NCBI GenBank assembly: GCA_050633825.1
Contig: JBOEHG010000012.1
Span: 1-41,686, forward strand
From: CANLBN01 sp050633825
GTDB lineage: Bacteria > Pseudomonadota > Gammaproteobacteria > Pseudomonadales > Cellvibrionaceae
Reading direction: 5' to 3'
DNA: 41,686 bases
Part shown: positions 31,302 through 39,497 of the stretch, one piece after another
How positions within the stretch are numbered: position 1 is the first letter of the stretch
Layout of the letters: each line of letters opens with the position of its first letter
The notes under the pieces: model-generated
Seen by the model: the letters and a program-made list of their open reading frames with translations, nothing else
Told to the model about the DNA's origin: nothing
Databases searched by the model: none
Translations under genes and position numbers: made by a program

Positions 31302-32168
31302 ATGCCGAAAAGTATGACCGGCTTTGCTCGCCAAGTAGAGCAGGCAGATTGGGGTGAGGTCAGTTGCGAGATTCGTAGCGTAAATCATCGTTATCTAGAA
31401 CCGATGATCCGTTTACCTGAGGCCTTAAGATCGTTGGAGCCAGTAGTGCGTGATTTGCTTCGTCAGAAATTACAGCGTGGCAAAGTAGAAGTTAATTTTC
31501 AATTAACCATGAATGACGCTGCGCAGCAGACAATGGTACTAAATACCGAGCTGTTGGATAAGCTCAAGGGCGCTATTGGCCAAATTAGCATGCAATTTCC
31601 TGATGTTGCGCCGGTTGATCCTGTAAGGTTATTGCAGTGGCCTGCGGTCATTGAGCAAGCCGCTACTGATATGGAGCTTGTTACCCGTGTGGCGAATGAT
31701 TTGTTGAAGAAAACCCTACTGGCACTGATCGATCATCGCCAACGTGAGGGTTTGGTTTTGCAAAATCATATTGAAGAGCGTTTAGCTCAAATTGCCGATT
31801 TGGTTGTGGTTGTGCGTGAGCGTATGCCTTTGATTTTGGCTGCTCAGAAAGATAAATTGCACCAGCGTTTAGAAGAATTCAAAGAAAATTTAGATGAAAA
31901 TCGTATTGAGCAGGAAATGGTATTGCTTGCCAATAAGGCTGATGTTGCGGAAGAATTAGACCGCTTGGAAACCCATTTGGTTGAGGTAAGGCACATTCTT
32001 AAACAGTCTGGTGCGATAGGTCGACGTTTGGACTTTATGATGCAAGAGCTGAATCGAGAGGCCAACACACTGTCTTCTAAGTCCTTGGCAGCCGATACGA
32101 CACAAGCGGCGGTTTCTATAAAAGTATTGATTGAGCAAATGAGAGAGCAAATACAGAATATAGAATAA
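31302..32168 (+). CDS. yicC: YicC family endoribonuclease
   Basis: A 288-aa cytoplasmic protein with MTGFAR at the N-terminus, SCEIRSVNHRYLEPMIRLPEALRSLEP, and the C-terminal DUF1732 region DVAEELDRLETHLVEVRHIL...GRRLDFMMQELNREANTLSSKS. E. coli YicC is an endoribonuclease implicated in small-RNA turnover. Length is standard. It is divergent from rph and 151 bp ahead of gmk, an order conserved across the class. Confidence 0.94.
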   Translation: MPKSMTGFARQVEQADWGEVSCEIRSVNHRYLEPMIRLPEALRSLEPVVRDLLRQKLQRGKVEVNFQLTMNDAAQQTMVLNTELLDKLKGAIGQISMQFPDVAPVDPVRLLQWPAVIEQAATDMELVTRVANDLLKKTLLALIDHRQREGLVLQNHIEERLAQIADLVVVVRERMPLILAAQKDKLHQRLEEFKENLDENRIEQEMVLLANKADVAEELDRLETHLVEVRHILKQSGAIGRRLDFMMQELNREANTLSSKSLAADTTQAAVSIKVLIEQMREQIQNIE

Positions 32169-32319
32169 CGCCTTATATACATCAGTTCCGGTGCTGATGC
32201 TAAAGGGCTAGAATGCAGCTTGTTTTAATTCTGCTATATTTCTTTTTTCAATTAAGTCTATATTGTTATTATTACTTATCTGGCAGCATTAACATTTTTA
32301 CGGTAGGTTTTTATATCTT

Positions 32320-32937
32320 ATGAGTACTCGCGGCACACTCTATACTATTTCTGCGCCATCAGGTGCAGGCAAGACCAGCTTGGTAAAAGCGTTATTGGAG
32401 CGTGATCCGGTTATTAATGTGTCGGTCTCTCATACGACTCGGGCCCGTCGCCCGGGTGAAGAAGATGGCCGCGACTATTATTTTGTCGATCAAGACACCT
32501 TCGTGGGTATGCTTAATAACAATGAGTTTCTAGAGCATGCGCAGGTGTTTCAAAATTACTATGGGACCTCCAAAAGCTGGGTTGAACAAGCTCTCGAGCA
32601 GGGTAAAGATGTCATTTTGGAAATTGATTGGCAGGGCGCTCAACAAGTTCGCCGTATTCTCCCAGAAACACAAGGCGTCTTTATTTTGCCGCCATCACGA
32701 ACGGCTCTAGAACAACGCTTGCGTGGAAGAGGACAGGATGATGAGGGGGTTATTGACCAGCGGATGCGTGAGGCTATTAGTGAGATGTCTCATTATGTCG
32801 AAGCGCAATGGCTGATAGTGAATGATGATTTTGAGCAAGCCTTAGCCGATTTACACACAGTTATGCTGTCGCAGCGACTGAAATTGAATATTCAACAGCA
32901 TAAATACCAAGAGTTATTAACTGATCTATTGTCCTAG
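32320..32937 (+). CDS. gmk: Guanylate kinase
   Basis: A 205-aa P-loop enzyme converting GMP to GDP. P-loop SAPSGAGKTSL (about residues 11-21), GMP-binding SHTTRARRPGEEDGRDYYFV, YGTSKSWVE and DVILEIDWQGAQQVR are all present. Length matches E. coli (207). It is followed after 58 bp by rpoZ, and with spoT forms the conserved gmk-rpoZ-spoT cluster linking GTP metabolism with (p)ppGpp. Confidence 0.97.
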   Translation: MSTRGTLYTISAPSGAGKTSLVKALLERDPVINVSVSHTTRARRPGEEDGRDYYFVDQDTFVGMLNNNEFLEHAQVFQNYYGTSKSWVEQALEQGKDVILEIDWQGAQQVRRILPETQGVFILPPSRTALEQRLRGRGQDDEGVIDQRMREAISEMSHYVEAQWLIVNDDFEQALADLHTVMLSQRLKLNIQQHKYQELLTDLLS

Positions 32938-32995
32938 GCAAGCAAATTGCTTACACTACAAGGTCATTCCACTTATTTTACCGGACACCGTTTTT

Positions 32996-33295
32996 ATGGC
33001 ACGAATTACTGTTGAAGATTGTCTAGACCATGTCGACAATCGTTTTGAATTAGTTTTAGTAGGCACTAAGCGTGCGCGCCAAATCGCCGTGGGTGGAAAA
33101 GACCCAATGGTTCCAGAAGAAAATGACAAGCCTACCGTTATCGCTTTGCGTGAAATTGAAGAAGGTTTTATTAAACCTAGCATTCTTCAAGAAAAAGATG
33201 AGCCTGAATATGATGAGGCCTTCGTTGTTGATACCGACGCGCCTTTACTTGACGGTCCTAGTTTAGGCGGGCCTGATATAGGTTTGGAAAGTTAA
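32996..33295 (+). CDS. rpoZ: RNA polymerase omega subunit
   Basis: A 99-aa protein promoting RNA polymerase assembly and contributing to ppGpp binding. MARITVEDCLDHVDNRFELVLVGTKRARQIAVGGKDPMVPEENDKPTVIALREIEEGFI is the canonical omega core. The C-terminal extension of about 40 acidic residues (EKDEPEYDEAFVVDTDAPLLDGPSLGG) is longer than some relatives (E. coli 91 aa). It lies between gmk and spoT, as usual. Confidence 0.97.
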   Translation: MARITVEDCLDHVDNRFELVLVGTKRARQIAVGGKDPMVPEENDKPTVIALREIEEGFIKPSILQEKDEPEYDEAFVVDTDAPLLDGPSLGGPDIGLES

Positions 33296-33316
33296 GCAAA
33301 CCTACTGCTTTATTTC

Positions 33317-33341
33317 TTCAGGCACTTTCTTGGTGCCTGAA
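33317..33341 (+). other. Stem-loop between rpoZ and spoT
   Basis: TTCAGGCAC pairs perfectly with GTGCCTGAA across a 7-nt loop. Only a weak T-tract (GTTTTT) follows 8 nt later. It may be an attenuator or partial terminator that sets the ratio of rpoZ to spoT. Confidence 0.45.
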
Positions 33342-33378
33342 ACTGTTTTTCACCATTCTGCTAGCGTAAACGTGGTCC

Positions 33379-35478
33379 ATGCCCGGTATTGATATCTTTG
33401 CAGATGAACTATGCACCTACCTCGATAATGAAAAGGTAGATCAGGTTCTGCGTGCCTTCGAAAAGGCGCAACAGGCCCATGAAGGTCAAGTGCGCTCTAG
33501 CGGCGACCCTTATATTACCCACCCTTTGGCTGTTGCCAAAATCCTTTCATCCATGCGTATGGATCATCATAGTTTGATGGCTGCGATGCTCCATGATGTG
33601 ATTGAGGATACCGGTGTTAGTAAAGAAGAGCTTTCCGAAGAATTTGGTGAAACCGTGGCAGAACTCGTCGATGGTGTCAGCAAGCTAACGCATATTGAGT
33701 TTTCCAGCCAAGAAGAAAAGCAAGCAAAAAACTTTGAAAAAATGGCTATCGCCATGGCCAAAGATATCCGCGTTATTATCGTAAAGCTGGCGGACCGCCT
33801 ACATAATATGAGGACTTTGGGTCCACTCAAAGCGGATAAACGTCGCCGGGTTGCCAAGGAGACTTTGGATATTTATGCCCGCATTGCCGGACGATTAGGT
33901 ATGCAGGATTTGCGTGTTGAGTTTGAAGACCGAGGGTTTGAAGCGCTTTACCCTTTAAGGGCTCGGCGTTTGAGTGCCGCGGTCAAAATGGTCCGTAACA
34001 AACAAAAAGAACTTGTTGAACATATTAAAGAATCTTTAGAGAATCAGCTCACTCGTTGGGGTATTGAGGCTGATGTTTTGGGCCGAGAAAAACATCTCTA
34101 CAGCATTTATCGAAAATTAGAAGGCAAGAAGAAGTTTCGTGATATTACCGATGTCTTTGCCTTTCGTATTATTACGGAAGATGTTGAAACCTGTTATCGC
34201 ATATTGGGTGCAGTGCATATGCTGTACAAACCATTGCCTGACCGTTTTAAAGATTATATAGCCATTCCAAAAGTGAATGGCTACCAATCGATTCATACGG
34301 TATTGAACGGGGTAGAAAATATTCCTATTGAAGTTCAAATTCGTACCCATGAAATGGACGCTATTGCTTCGACGGGTATTGCAGCTCATTGGCTATATAA
34401 ATCGGAAGAAGATAATACCAGTCACTCACGTGCGCGCCGTTGGGTTAATAGCCTTTTGGAGTTGCAGCAAAGTGCGGGTAATTCGCTTGAGTTTATTGAA
34501 CACGTTAAGAACGATTTATTTTCTGACGAAGTATTTGTCTTTACGCCCAAAGGAAAAATTATTGAATTGCCTGCAGGCGCAACAGCAGTTGATTTTGCCT
34601 ATGCAATTCATACGGAAGTAGGCAACAAAAGTGTTTCCTGCCGTATAAACAATCGTTTAGCTTCATTGTCTCAGCCGTTAGAAAATGGCCAGCAAGTCTA
34701 TGTAGTGACAAAAGAGGATGCGAGACCACAAGCGATTTGGCTTAATACAGTTAAGACAAGTAAAGCGCGAAGTGCTATCCATCATGCATTAAAAACACAT
34801 CAACAACAGGATGCGATTGATCTTGGTCGGAGAATGTTGGTCAGGACATTGGCTCATATTGATGTGTCACTAGATGATATAAAACCTGAACAGTTTGAGC
34901 ACGTTTTTAAAGAAACCCATTGTAAAAGTTTAGATCAACTCTTAACTGAAATTGGTTTGGGTAAACGCATGTCTAGTAGTGTGGCTAAGTTATTGGTGCC
35001 TGATCATGCTGACGAAATATCGACCCATGTGCAATCGCCATTAACCATTGATTCTACCGATGGCACTATGATTTCCTTGGCACGTTGTTGTCATCCAATT
35101 CCAGGTGACCCGATTATTGGTGTGATCAATACCGGTAAAGGCTTGGTAATTCATTTGGATACCTGTAAAAATATTTTCGATGTTCGACAAGATTTAGAAA
35201 AAACCAGCGAGGTTAGTTGGTCGCCTGATGTAACGGGTGAATTCCCTGTCGATTTACTTATTGAAGTAGAAGCTAATCGAGGAATTTTTGCCGAACTAGC
35301 CAGTCGAATTACGGCAATGGGTGCAAATATTGAAAAAATTCAATACAAGGAGCAGGACCCAAATCATAATCAAATTCGTATGACCATCGGTGTAAAAAAT
35401 CGTATTCACTTAGCTGATATTATGCGTCGTATTCGTGGTTTAAGAGCAGTAGAAAAAATCGTTCGTGATAAAAACTAA
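33379..35478 (+). CDS. spoT: Bifunctional (p)ppGpp synthetase/hydrolase SpoT
   Basis: A 699-aa stringent-response enzyme. The N-terminal HD hydrolase is intact (His48, His72-Asp73 in LHDVIEDTG, and KLADRLHNMRTL). The synthetase domain has the RFKD (RxKD) motif of bifunctional SpoT types rather than the RelA ExDD motif, and YQSIHTVLNG. A TGS domain (about 385-445, VFVFTPKGKIIELPAGATAVDFAYAIHTEVG) and C-terminal ACT domain (about 620-699) complete it. Length matches E. coli (702). Its start has no obvious strong ribosome binding site. It overlaps the 3' end of coaD by 4 nt. Confidence 0.96.
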   Translation: MPGIDIFADELCTYLDNEKVDQVLRAFEKAQQAHEGQVRSSGDPYITHPLAVAKILSSMRMDHHSLMAAMLHDVIEDTGVSKEELSEEFGETVAELVDGVSKLTHIEFSSQEEKQAKNFEKMAIAMAKDIRVIIVKLADRLHNMRTLGPLKADKRRRVAKETLDIYARIAGRLGMQDLRVEFEDRGFEALYPLRARRLSAAVKMVRNKQKELVEHIKESLENQLTRWGIEADVLGREKHLYSIYRKLEGKKKFRDITDVFAFRIITEDVETCYRILGAVHMLYKPLPDRFKDYIAIPKVNGYQSIHTVLNGVENIPIEVQIRTHEMDAIASTGIAAHWLYKSEEDNTSHSRARRWVNSLLELQQSAGNSLEFIEHVKNDLFSDEVFVFTPKGKIIELPAGATAVDFAYAIHTEVGNKSVSCRINNRLASLSQPLENGQQVYVVTKEDARPQAIWLNTVKTSKARSAIHHALKTHQQQDAIDLGRRMLVRTLAHIDVSLDDIKPEQFEHVFKETHCKSLDQLLTEIGLGKRMSSSVAKLLVPDHADEISTHVQSPLTIDSTDGTMISLARCCHPIPGDPIIGVINTGKGLVIHLDTCKNIFDVRQDLEKTSEVSWSPDVTGEFPVDLLIEVEANRGIFAELASRITAMGANIEKIQYKEQDPNHNQIRMTIGVKNRIHLADIMRRIRGLRAVEKIVRDKN

Positions 35479-35960
35479 TTGTCTTCTTTAAATTTTTTCT
35501 TTAACGCATCCTCAACAACTTCCGGTACAAATTGACTGACATCCCCGCCTAAAGATGCGATCTCTCGAATAAGCGATGATGATAGGTATGAGAATTTTTC
35601 TGAAGGCGTGAGAAAAATGCTTTCCATTTGTGGGGCAAGTGCGCGATTCATATTAGCGAGTTGAAATTCATACTCAAAGTCCGATACTGCGCGTAAGCCA
35701 CGAATTAACCCAGCCGCTTTTTTTTCTTTGACAAAATCTGCAAGCAAGCAATCAAATCCACATACTTCAACATTATCTAGATGACCGAGTGCCTTGGATG
35801 TTAGTTCAACTCTTTCTTCCAGCGAAAATAATGGATTCTTTTTGCTACTTTTAGCGATAGCAACCACCACATGATCAAACAGGTTAAGTGCCCGTTGAGT
35901 TAAGTCGATGTGTCCGTTGGTTATGGGGTCAAAGGTGCCAGGGTAAACGACGGTTTTCAT
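35475..35960 (-). CDS. coaD: Phosphopantetheine adenylyltransferase
   Basis: A 161-aa hexameric nucleotidyltransferase forming dephospho-CoA, the penultimate CoA step; coaBC is also in the window. The first motif is YPGTFDPITNGHIDL with the TxxH/HxGH-type active site, RGLRAVSDFEYEFQLANMNR binds pantetheine, and SSSLIREIASLGGDVSQFV is the C-terminal signature. The start was set at the ATG at 35960; an upstream in-frame TTG at 35978 would add six atypical residues. The ribosome binding site is weak. Confidence 0.96.
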   Translation of the reverse strand: MKTVVYPGTFDPITNGHIDLTQRALNLFDHVVVAIAKSSKKNPLFSLEERVELTSKALGHLDNVEVCGFDCLLADFVKEKKAAGLIRGLRAVSDFEYEFQLANMNRALAPQMESIFLTPSEKFSYLSSSLIREIASLGGDVSQFVPEVVEDALKKKFKEDN

Positions 35961-36111
35961 TATTATCGCTCTCGTCAATATCTTAGTGCAGATGATAGCA
36001 GTTTCAGTATTAAGAGTTGAACTCTTTTATAGAATTGTTGCTCTTAGGTAGGTGTAAAGTGAGTTTTGGACTATTTAATTGAGCGCAGTCCTAAGGTTTT
36101 TACTCTTTATA

Positions 36112-36153
36112 GAGTTTGAGAGTTTGAGAGTTTATAGAGTTTATAGAGTTTGA
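36112..36153. repeat. Array of five 8-9 bp tandem repeats abutting a start codon
   Basis: Five units, GAGTTTGA, GAGTTTGA, GAGTTTATA, GAGTTTATA and GAGTTTGA, run head to tail over 42 bp and end directly before the GTG at 36154. A palindrome ACTCTTTATAGAGT sits just upstream (36102-36115). Such arrays can change length by slippage. Confidence 0.8.
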
Positions 36154-36876
36154 GTGAGATTTGTTATGAGTTGTCGCATAGTATTATTGGGTGTTTTATT
36201 ATTTGCTTCCTTGGGACACGCTAAAGGCTCTAAGCCAATAACAGTTGTTGAGCTGTTTACAAGTCAGGGGTGTTATTCCTGTCCGCCTGCTGATGCGTTT
36301 TTGGGTGAATTAAAACACCAAGACAATATAATTGCCTTATCTTGCCATGTCACTTATTGGAACTATCTGGGGTGGCGAGATACTTTCTCCAAGCGTTTTT
36401 GCGATAACCGTCAGCGGGGCTATCAGTCCTATTTGCAGGGCAATGCGGGTGTTTATACACCTCAAATGATCGTTAATGGTCAGTATGCTGGCATCGGCTC
36501 CCGTAAGTCGAGAATACATAAGTTGATTAATGTTGCCCAGCAGCGAACTCAGGTGCAGTCTATTCAATTATCTTTTTCTGAGTCGGAGAAGCGTGTTGAG
36601 ATTAGCTTGCCTGAGTTAGTGTCCAAAACTCAGCGGCTTTTGTTATTGGGGACATCGGGTGAACACTCTTTGCCTATTGCTCGTGGTGAGAATGGCGGTA
36701 AACAACTGACTTACCATAACCCAGTTGAGGAAGTTATTCAGCTAGGGGCTTGGGATGGTCAACAGAAAAAGCTTGTCCAAGAGGTTGATTCATCATCGGT
36801 TAATGAGTGGGTGGTGATTGCCCAAGAGTGGCCTTTGGGGCAAATCACTGCGGCAGGGAAAGTGAGTGTAAAGTAA
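36154..36876 (+). CDS. DUF1223 domain protein (thioredoxin-like, exported)
   Basis: A 240-aa protein. Signal peptide about residues 1-23 (basic start, LLGVLLFASLGHA). The mature protein begins with VVELFTSQGCYSCPPADAFL, which carries a CxxC redox-type pair, followed by VTYWNYLGWRDTFSKRFCDNRQRGY and YTPQMIVNGQ with the cis-Pro-like position, all typical of DUF1223. The function of this family is unknown. The start may be GTG 36154 or ATG 36166. Upstream lies the tandem array at 36112-36153. It converges on rsmD after an 18-bp gap. Confidence 0.87.
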   Translation: MRFVMSCRIVLLGVLLFASLGHAKGSKPITVVELFTSQGCYSCPPADAFLGELKHQDNIIALSCHVTYWNYLGWRDTFSKRFCDNRQRGYQSYLQGNAGVYTPQMIVNGQYAGIGSRKSRIHKLINVAQQRTQVQSIQLSFSESEKRVEISLPELVSKTQRLLLLGTSGEHSLPIARGENGGKQLTYHNPVEEVIQLGAWDGQQKKLVQEVDSSSVNEWVVIAQEWPLGQITAAGKVSVK

Positions 36877-36894
36877 GCGAGATAGCATTTCCTA

Positions 36895-37473
36895 TTAGCT
36901 GTAATAAAGCGAATAGTGCGTATTGCCTGTTTGTTTTTCTCGATGCAGTTGCCAGTTCGGCGGTGTGGTGAATACTTTTCCTTTAGGTTTTTCGATGTAA
37001 ATAATAGCCTTTGGTGCTAAGAGTTCACTGTTTATTAATCTACTGAGGGTTTGTTCCCATAAATTATCGGCAAAAGGAGGGTCTATAAAGACAATGTCGA
37101 AAGCGTGCTTCTCTTGGTGTTGATGTTCAAGCCATTGTAGAGCATCTTCTTGGATAATCTGCGTATTCTGAGCGTTTAAGTGTTGGCAATGTTCTGCTAG
37201 TTGGCGTGCAGCTACCGTGTTTTTCTCTAACATCGTTAGCCTTTTTGCCCCACGCGATAGGCTTTCTAGGCCTAGAGCGCCAGAGCCAGCAAATAAATCC
37301 AAGCAGTGACTCCCGTTAATATCTCCCATCAACCAGTTAAATAGTGTTTCACGCACTCGATCACCTGTCGGGCGTAAGCCATCAACATTGGCGATAGGTA
37401 GCTTCCGTCCTCGCCACTGGCCACCAATTATGCGCAGTTGACCTGCTGATCCGGCTTTTCTTTTCTGAGGCAT
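36895..37473 (-). CDS. rsmD: 16S rRNA (guanine(966)-N2)-methyltransferase
   Basis: A 192-aa SAM-dependent enzyme modifying 16S rRNA. RIIGGQWRGRKLP, GLRPTGDRVRETLFNWL, the SAM loop CLDLFAGSGALGLESLSRGA and the catalytic DPPF (FIDPPFADNLW) are all present. Length fits (E. coli 198). It is divergent from ftsY, as in other gammaproteobacteria. No anomaly. Confidence 0.96.
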   Translation of the reverse strand: MPQKRKAGSAGQLRIIGGQWRGRKLPIANVDGLRPTGDRVRETLFNWLMGDINGSHCLDLFAGSGALGLESLSRGAKRLTMLEKNTVAARQLAEHCQHLNAQNTQIIQEDALQWLEHQHQEKHAFDIVFIDPPFADNLWEQTLSRLINSELLAPKAIIYIEKPKGKVFTTPPNWQLHREKQTGNTHYSLYYS

Positions 37474-37726
37474 TATTTCTTCTTGTATTTAAATAGGCTG
37501 CTATCTTAAGAAAAAATGGTGTGTGTGCCTACCTGTTGTTTTGCTCATCTATAGACTGCTCTCTTAGTTTACCTTTTTCTATAGATGTTAATTCTCTCTA
37601 TCTTTGCCTTATTTTCCTTCCTATTTCCCCTTATCTCTTTTCGCTAGCGATGGATTCATTCCAGAAAATTGGCTTGCCTTGTGATAATATGCCCTCTTTA
37701 TAGTTGGCCAGTTTTTATTTCCTATC

Positions 37727-38767
37727 ATGTTCTTCAAACGCAAAAAATCATCTGACGCTATCCCTGAAAATTCTGTGTCTGAAAGCCCTGCTTCTGATAC
37801 TTCTGTTCCTGAAACCCCTACTCCTGAGATTCAGGAAAAGCCTACCTTGAGCCTTTTTCAGCGTATTAAACAAGGCTTGTCCCGCACCAGTAGTCAGTTT
37901 GCCGAAGGGCTTGGCAATCTGTTATTGGGCAAAAAAGAAATTGATGACGAGCTATTGGAGGACCTGGAGTCGCACTTATTAATGGCTGATGTGGGGGTCG
38001 ATGCGACAACCCGCATTATTGATCAATTAACGGAACGCGTTGAGCGCAAGCAATTGGCGGATGGTGATGCACTTTATGCCGCGTTACAGGCGCAGTTAAG
38101 TGAGTTATTGGTACCGGCTGAAAAACCCTTGGAGATCAGTGAAGATAAAAAGCCTTTTGTTATTTTGGTGGTTGGTGTTAATGGGGTTGGTAAAACAACA
38201 ACGATAGGCAAATTAGCTAAGCGTTTTCAGAGCGAAGGTAAGCAGGTGATGTTGGCCGCAGGTGATACCTTTCGAGCCGCAGCTGTTGAACAGTTACAAG
38301 TCTGGGGTGAGCGTAATAATGTCCCTGTTGTGGCTCAGCATACCGGTGCTGACAGTGCCTCGGTCATTTACGATGCTTTTCAGTCGGCTCAAGCGAAAGC
38401 GGTGGATGTATTAATTGCCGATACGGCAGGTCGTTTGCACAATAAAGACCATTTAATGGATGAGTTGGCCAAGGTGAAAAGGGTCATGGGTAAACTGGAT
38501 GATTCTGCCCCTCATGAAGTTTTGTTGGTTCTCGATGGTGGTACAGGACAAAATGCTTTAAATCAGGCGCAGCAGTTTATTGATGCCGCTGGCGTAACCG
38601 GTATTGCTTTAACAAAACTGGATGGTACGGCAAAGGGTGGGGTGATTTTTGCTTTGAGTGAGCGTTTCCAGCTGCCAGTACGCTTTATTGGAGTGGGCGA
38701 AGGGATTGATGATCTTCAGCCTTTTAATGCAGAGACTTTCGTTAAGGTCTTGTTTGCTAACGAGTAA
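37727..38767 (+). CDS. ftsY: Signal recognition particle receptor FtsY
   Basis: A 346-aa SRP-GTPase that docks the SRP-ribosome complex at the inner membrane for SecYEG delivery. The N-terminal A domain is short (about 40 residues, proline/glutamate-rich SESPASDTSVPETPTPE, which looks like degenerate repeats) compared with about 200 in E. coli (497 aa). The NG domain is complete: GVNGVGKTTTIGKLA, DTFRAAAVEQL, DTAGRLHNKDHLMDEL and TKLDGTAKGG. It begins the ftsY-ftsE-ftsX cluster. Confidence 0.96.
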   Translation: MFFKRKKSSDAIPENSVSESPASDTSVPETPTPEIQEKPTLSLFQRIKQGLSRTSSQFAEGLGNLLLGKKEIDDELLEDLESHLLMADVGVDATTRIIDQLTERVERKQLADGDALYAALQAQLSELLVPAEKPLEISEDKKPFVILVVGVNGVGKTTTIGKLAKRFQSEGKQVMLAAGDTFRAAAVEQLQVWGERNNVPVVAQHTGADSASVIYDAFQSAQAKAVDVLIADTAGRLHNKDHLMDELAKVKRVMGKLDDSAPHEVLLVLDGGTGQNALNQAQQFIDAAGVTGIALTKLDGTAKGGVIFALSERFQLPVRFIGVGEGIDDLQPFNAETFVKVLFANE

Positions 38768-38828
38768 TTTTTCCATCAATAAAGTACAGATTAACCACAA
38801 TTAATAAAAACAAAATAGACAATAATGT

Positions 38829-39497
38829 ATGATTCGTTTTGACGGTGTCACCAAACGATACAGCGAAGGGCACGACGCCCTAACGGCTGTTAATTTTGAG
38901 CTTGAATCAGGTGAGATGGCTTTTTTGACAGGGCATTCTGGCGCGGGTAAAAGCACGCTGTTAAAACTTATTATGCTGATAGAGCGGCCTACTCGTGGTC
39001 AGGTTTTTATTGGCAATAAAAACTTAGCGCGTATTAGCGCTTCGCAAATCCCTTATTTGCGCCGTCAAATCGGTGTTGTTTTTCAGAATCACCAACTATT
39101 ATTTGATCGAACTGTTTTTGATAATGTTGCTTTGCCCTTGCAGATATCCGGTGTTCCGCTAAAGGAGCAGGGTAAGCGTGTACGTGCTGCGCTGGATAAA
39201 GTAGGCTTGCTGGATAAAGAAAAAGTTTACCCTGTGACCTTGTCTGGGGGTGAACAACAGCGCATTGGTATTGCCCGAGCGGTAGTGAATAAGCCTGCTA
39301 TATTACTAGCGGATGAGCCCACTGGTAACCTTGATCCTAAATTGTCTGCGGAAATTATGCGGTTGTTTCAGGATTTCAATAATGTTGGCGTAACCGTATT
39401 AATTGCTACCCATGATATTTCGCTGATCGAATCCATGCGCTTGCCGGTGATGGAGTTGGATCATGGCCGCCTTATTCGGAGCGATGTGCATGAGTAA
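38829..39497 (+). CDS. ftsE: Cell-division ATP-binding protein FtsE
   Basis: A 222-aa ABC-type ATPase that with FtsX activates septal peptidoglycan hydrolases (EnvC-Ami) at the divisome. Walker A GHSGAGKSTLL, Q-loop VVFQNHQLL, signature LSGGEQQRIGIARA, Walker B AILLADEP, and H-loop ATHD are complete. Length matches E. coli. It overlaps ftsX by 8 nt (ATGAGTAA). Confidence 0.97.
   Translation: MIRFDGVTKRYSEGHDALTAVNFELESGEMAFLTGHSGAGKSTLLKLIMLIERPTRGQVFIGNKNLARISASQIPYLRRQIGVVFQNHQLLFDRTVFDNVALPLQISGVPLKEQGKRVRAALDKVGLLDKEKVYPVTLSGGEQQRIGIARAVVNKPAILLADEPTGNLDPKLSAEIMRLFQDFNNVGVTVLIATHDISLIESMRLPVMELDHGRLIRSDVHE

Noticed and set aside
32320..32331. ATGAGTACTCGC at the gmk start resembles the SlmA site GTGAGTACTCAC (10 of 12)
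   Set aside because: A 10/12 match to a 12-mer is expected about once or twice by chance in a window of this size, and the bases are coding (Met-Ser-Thr-Arg).
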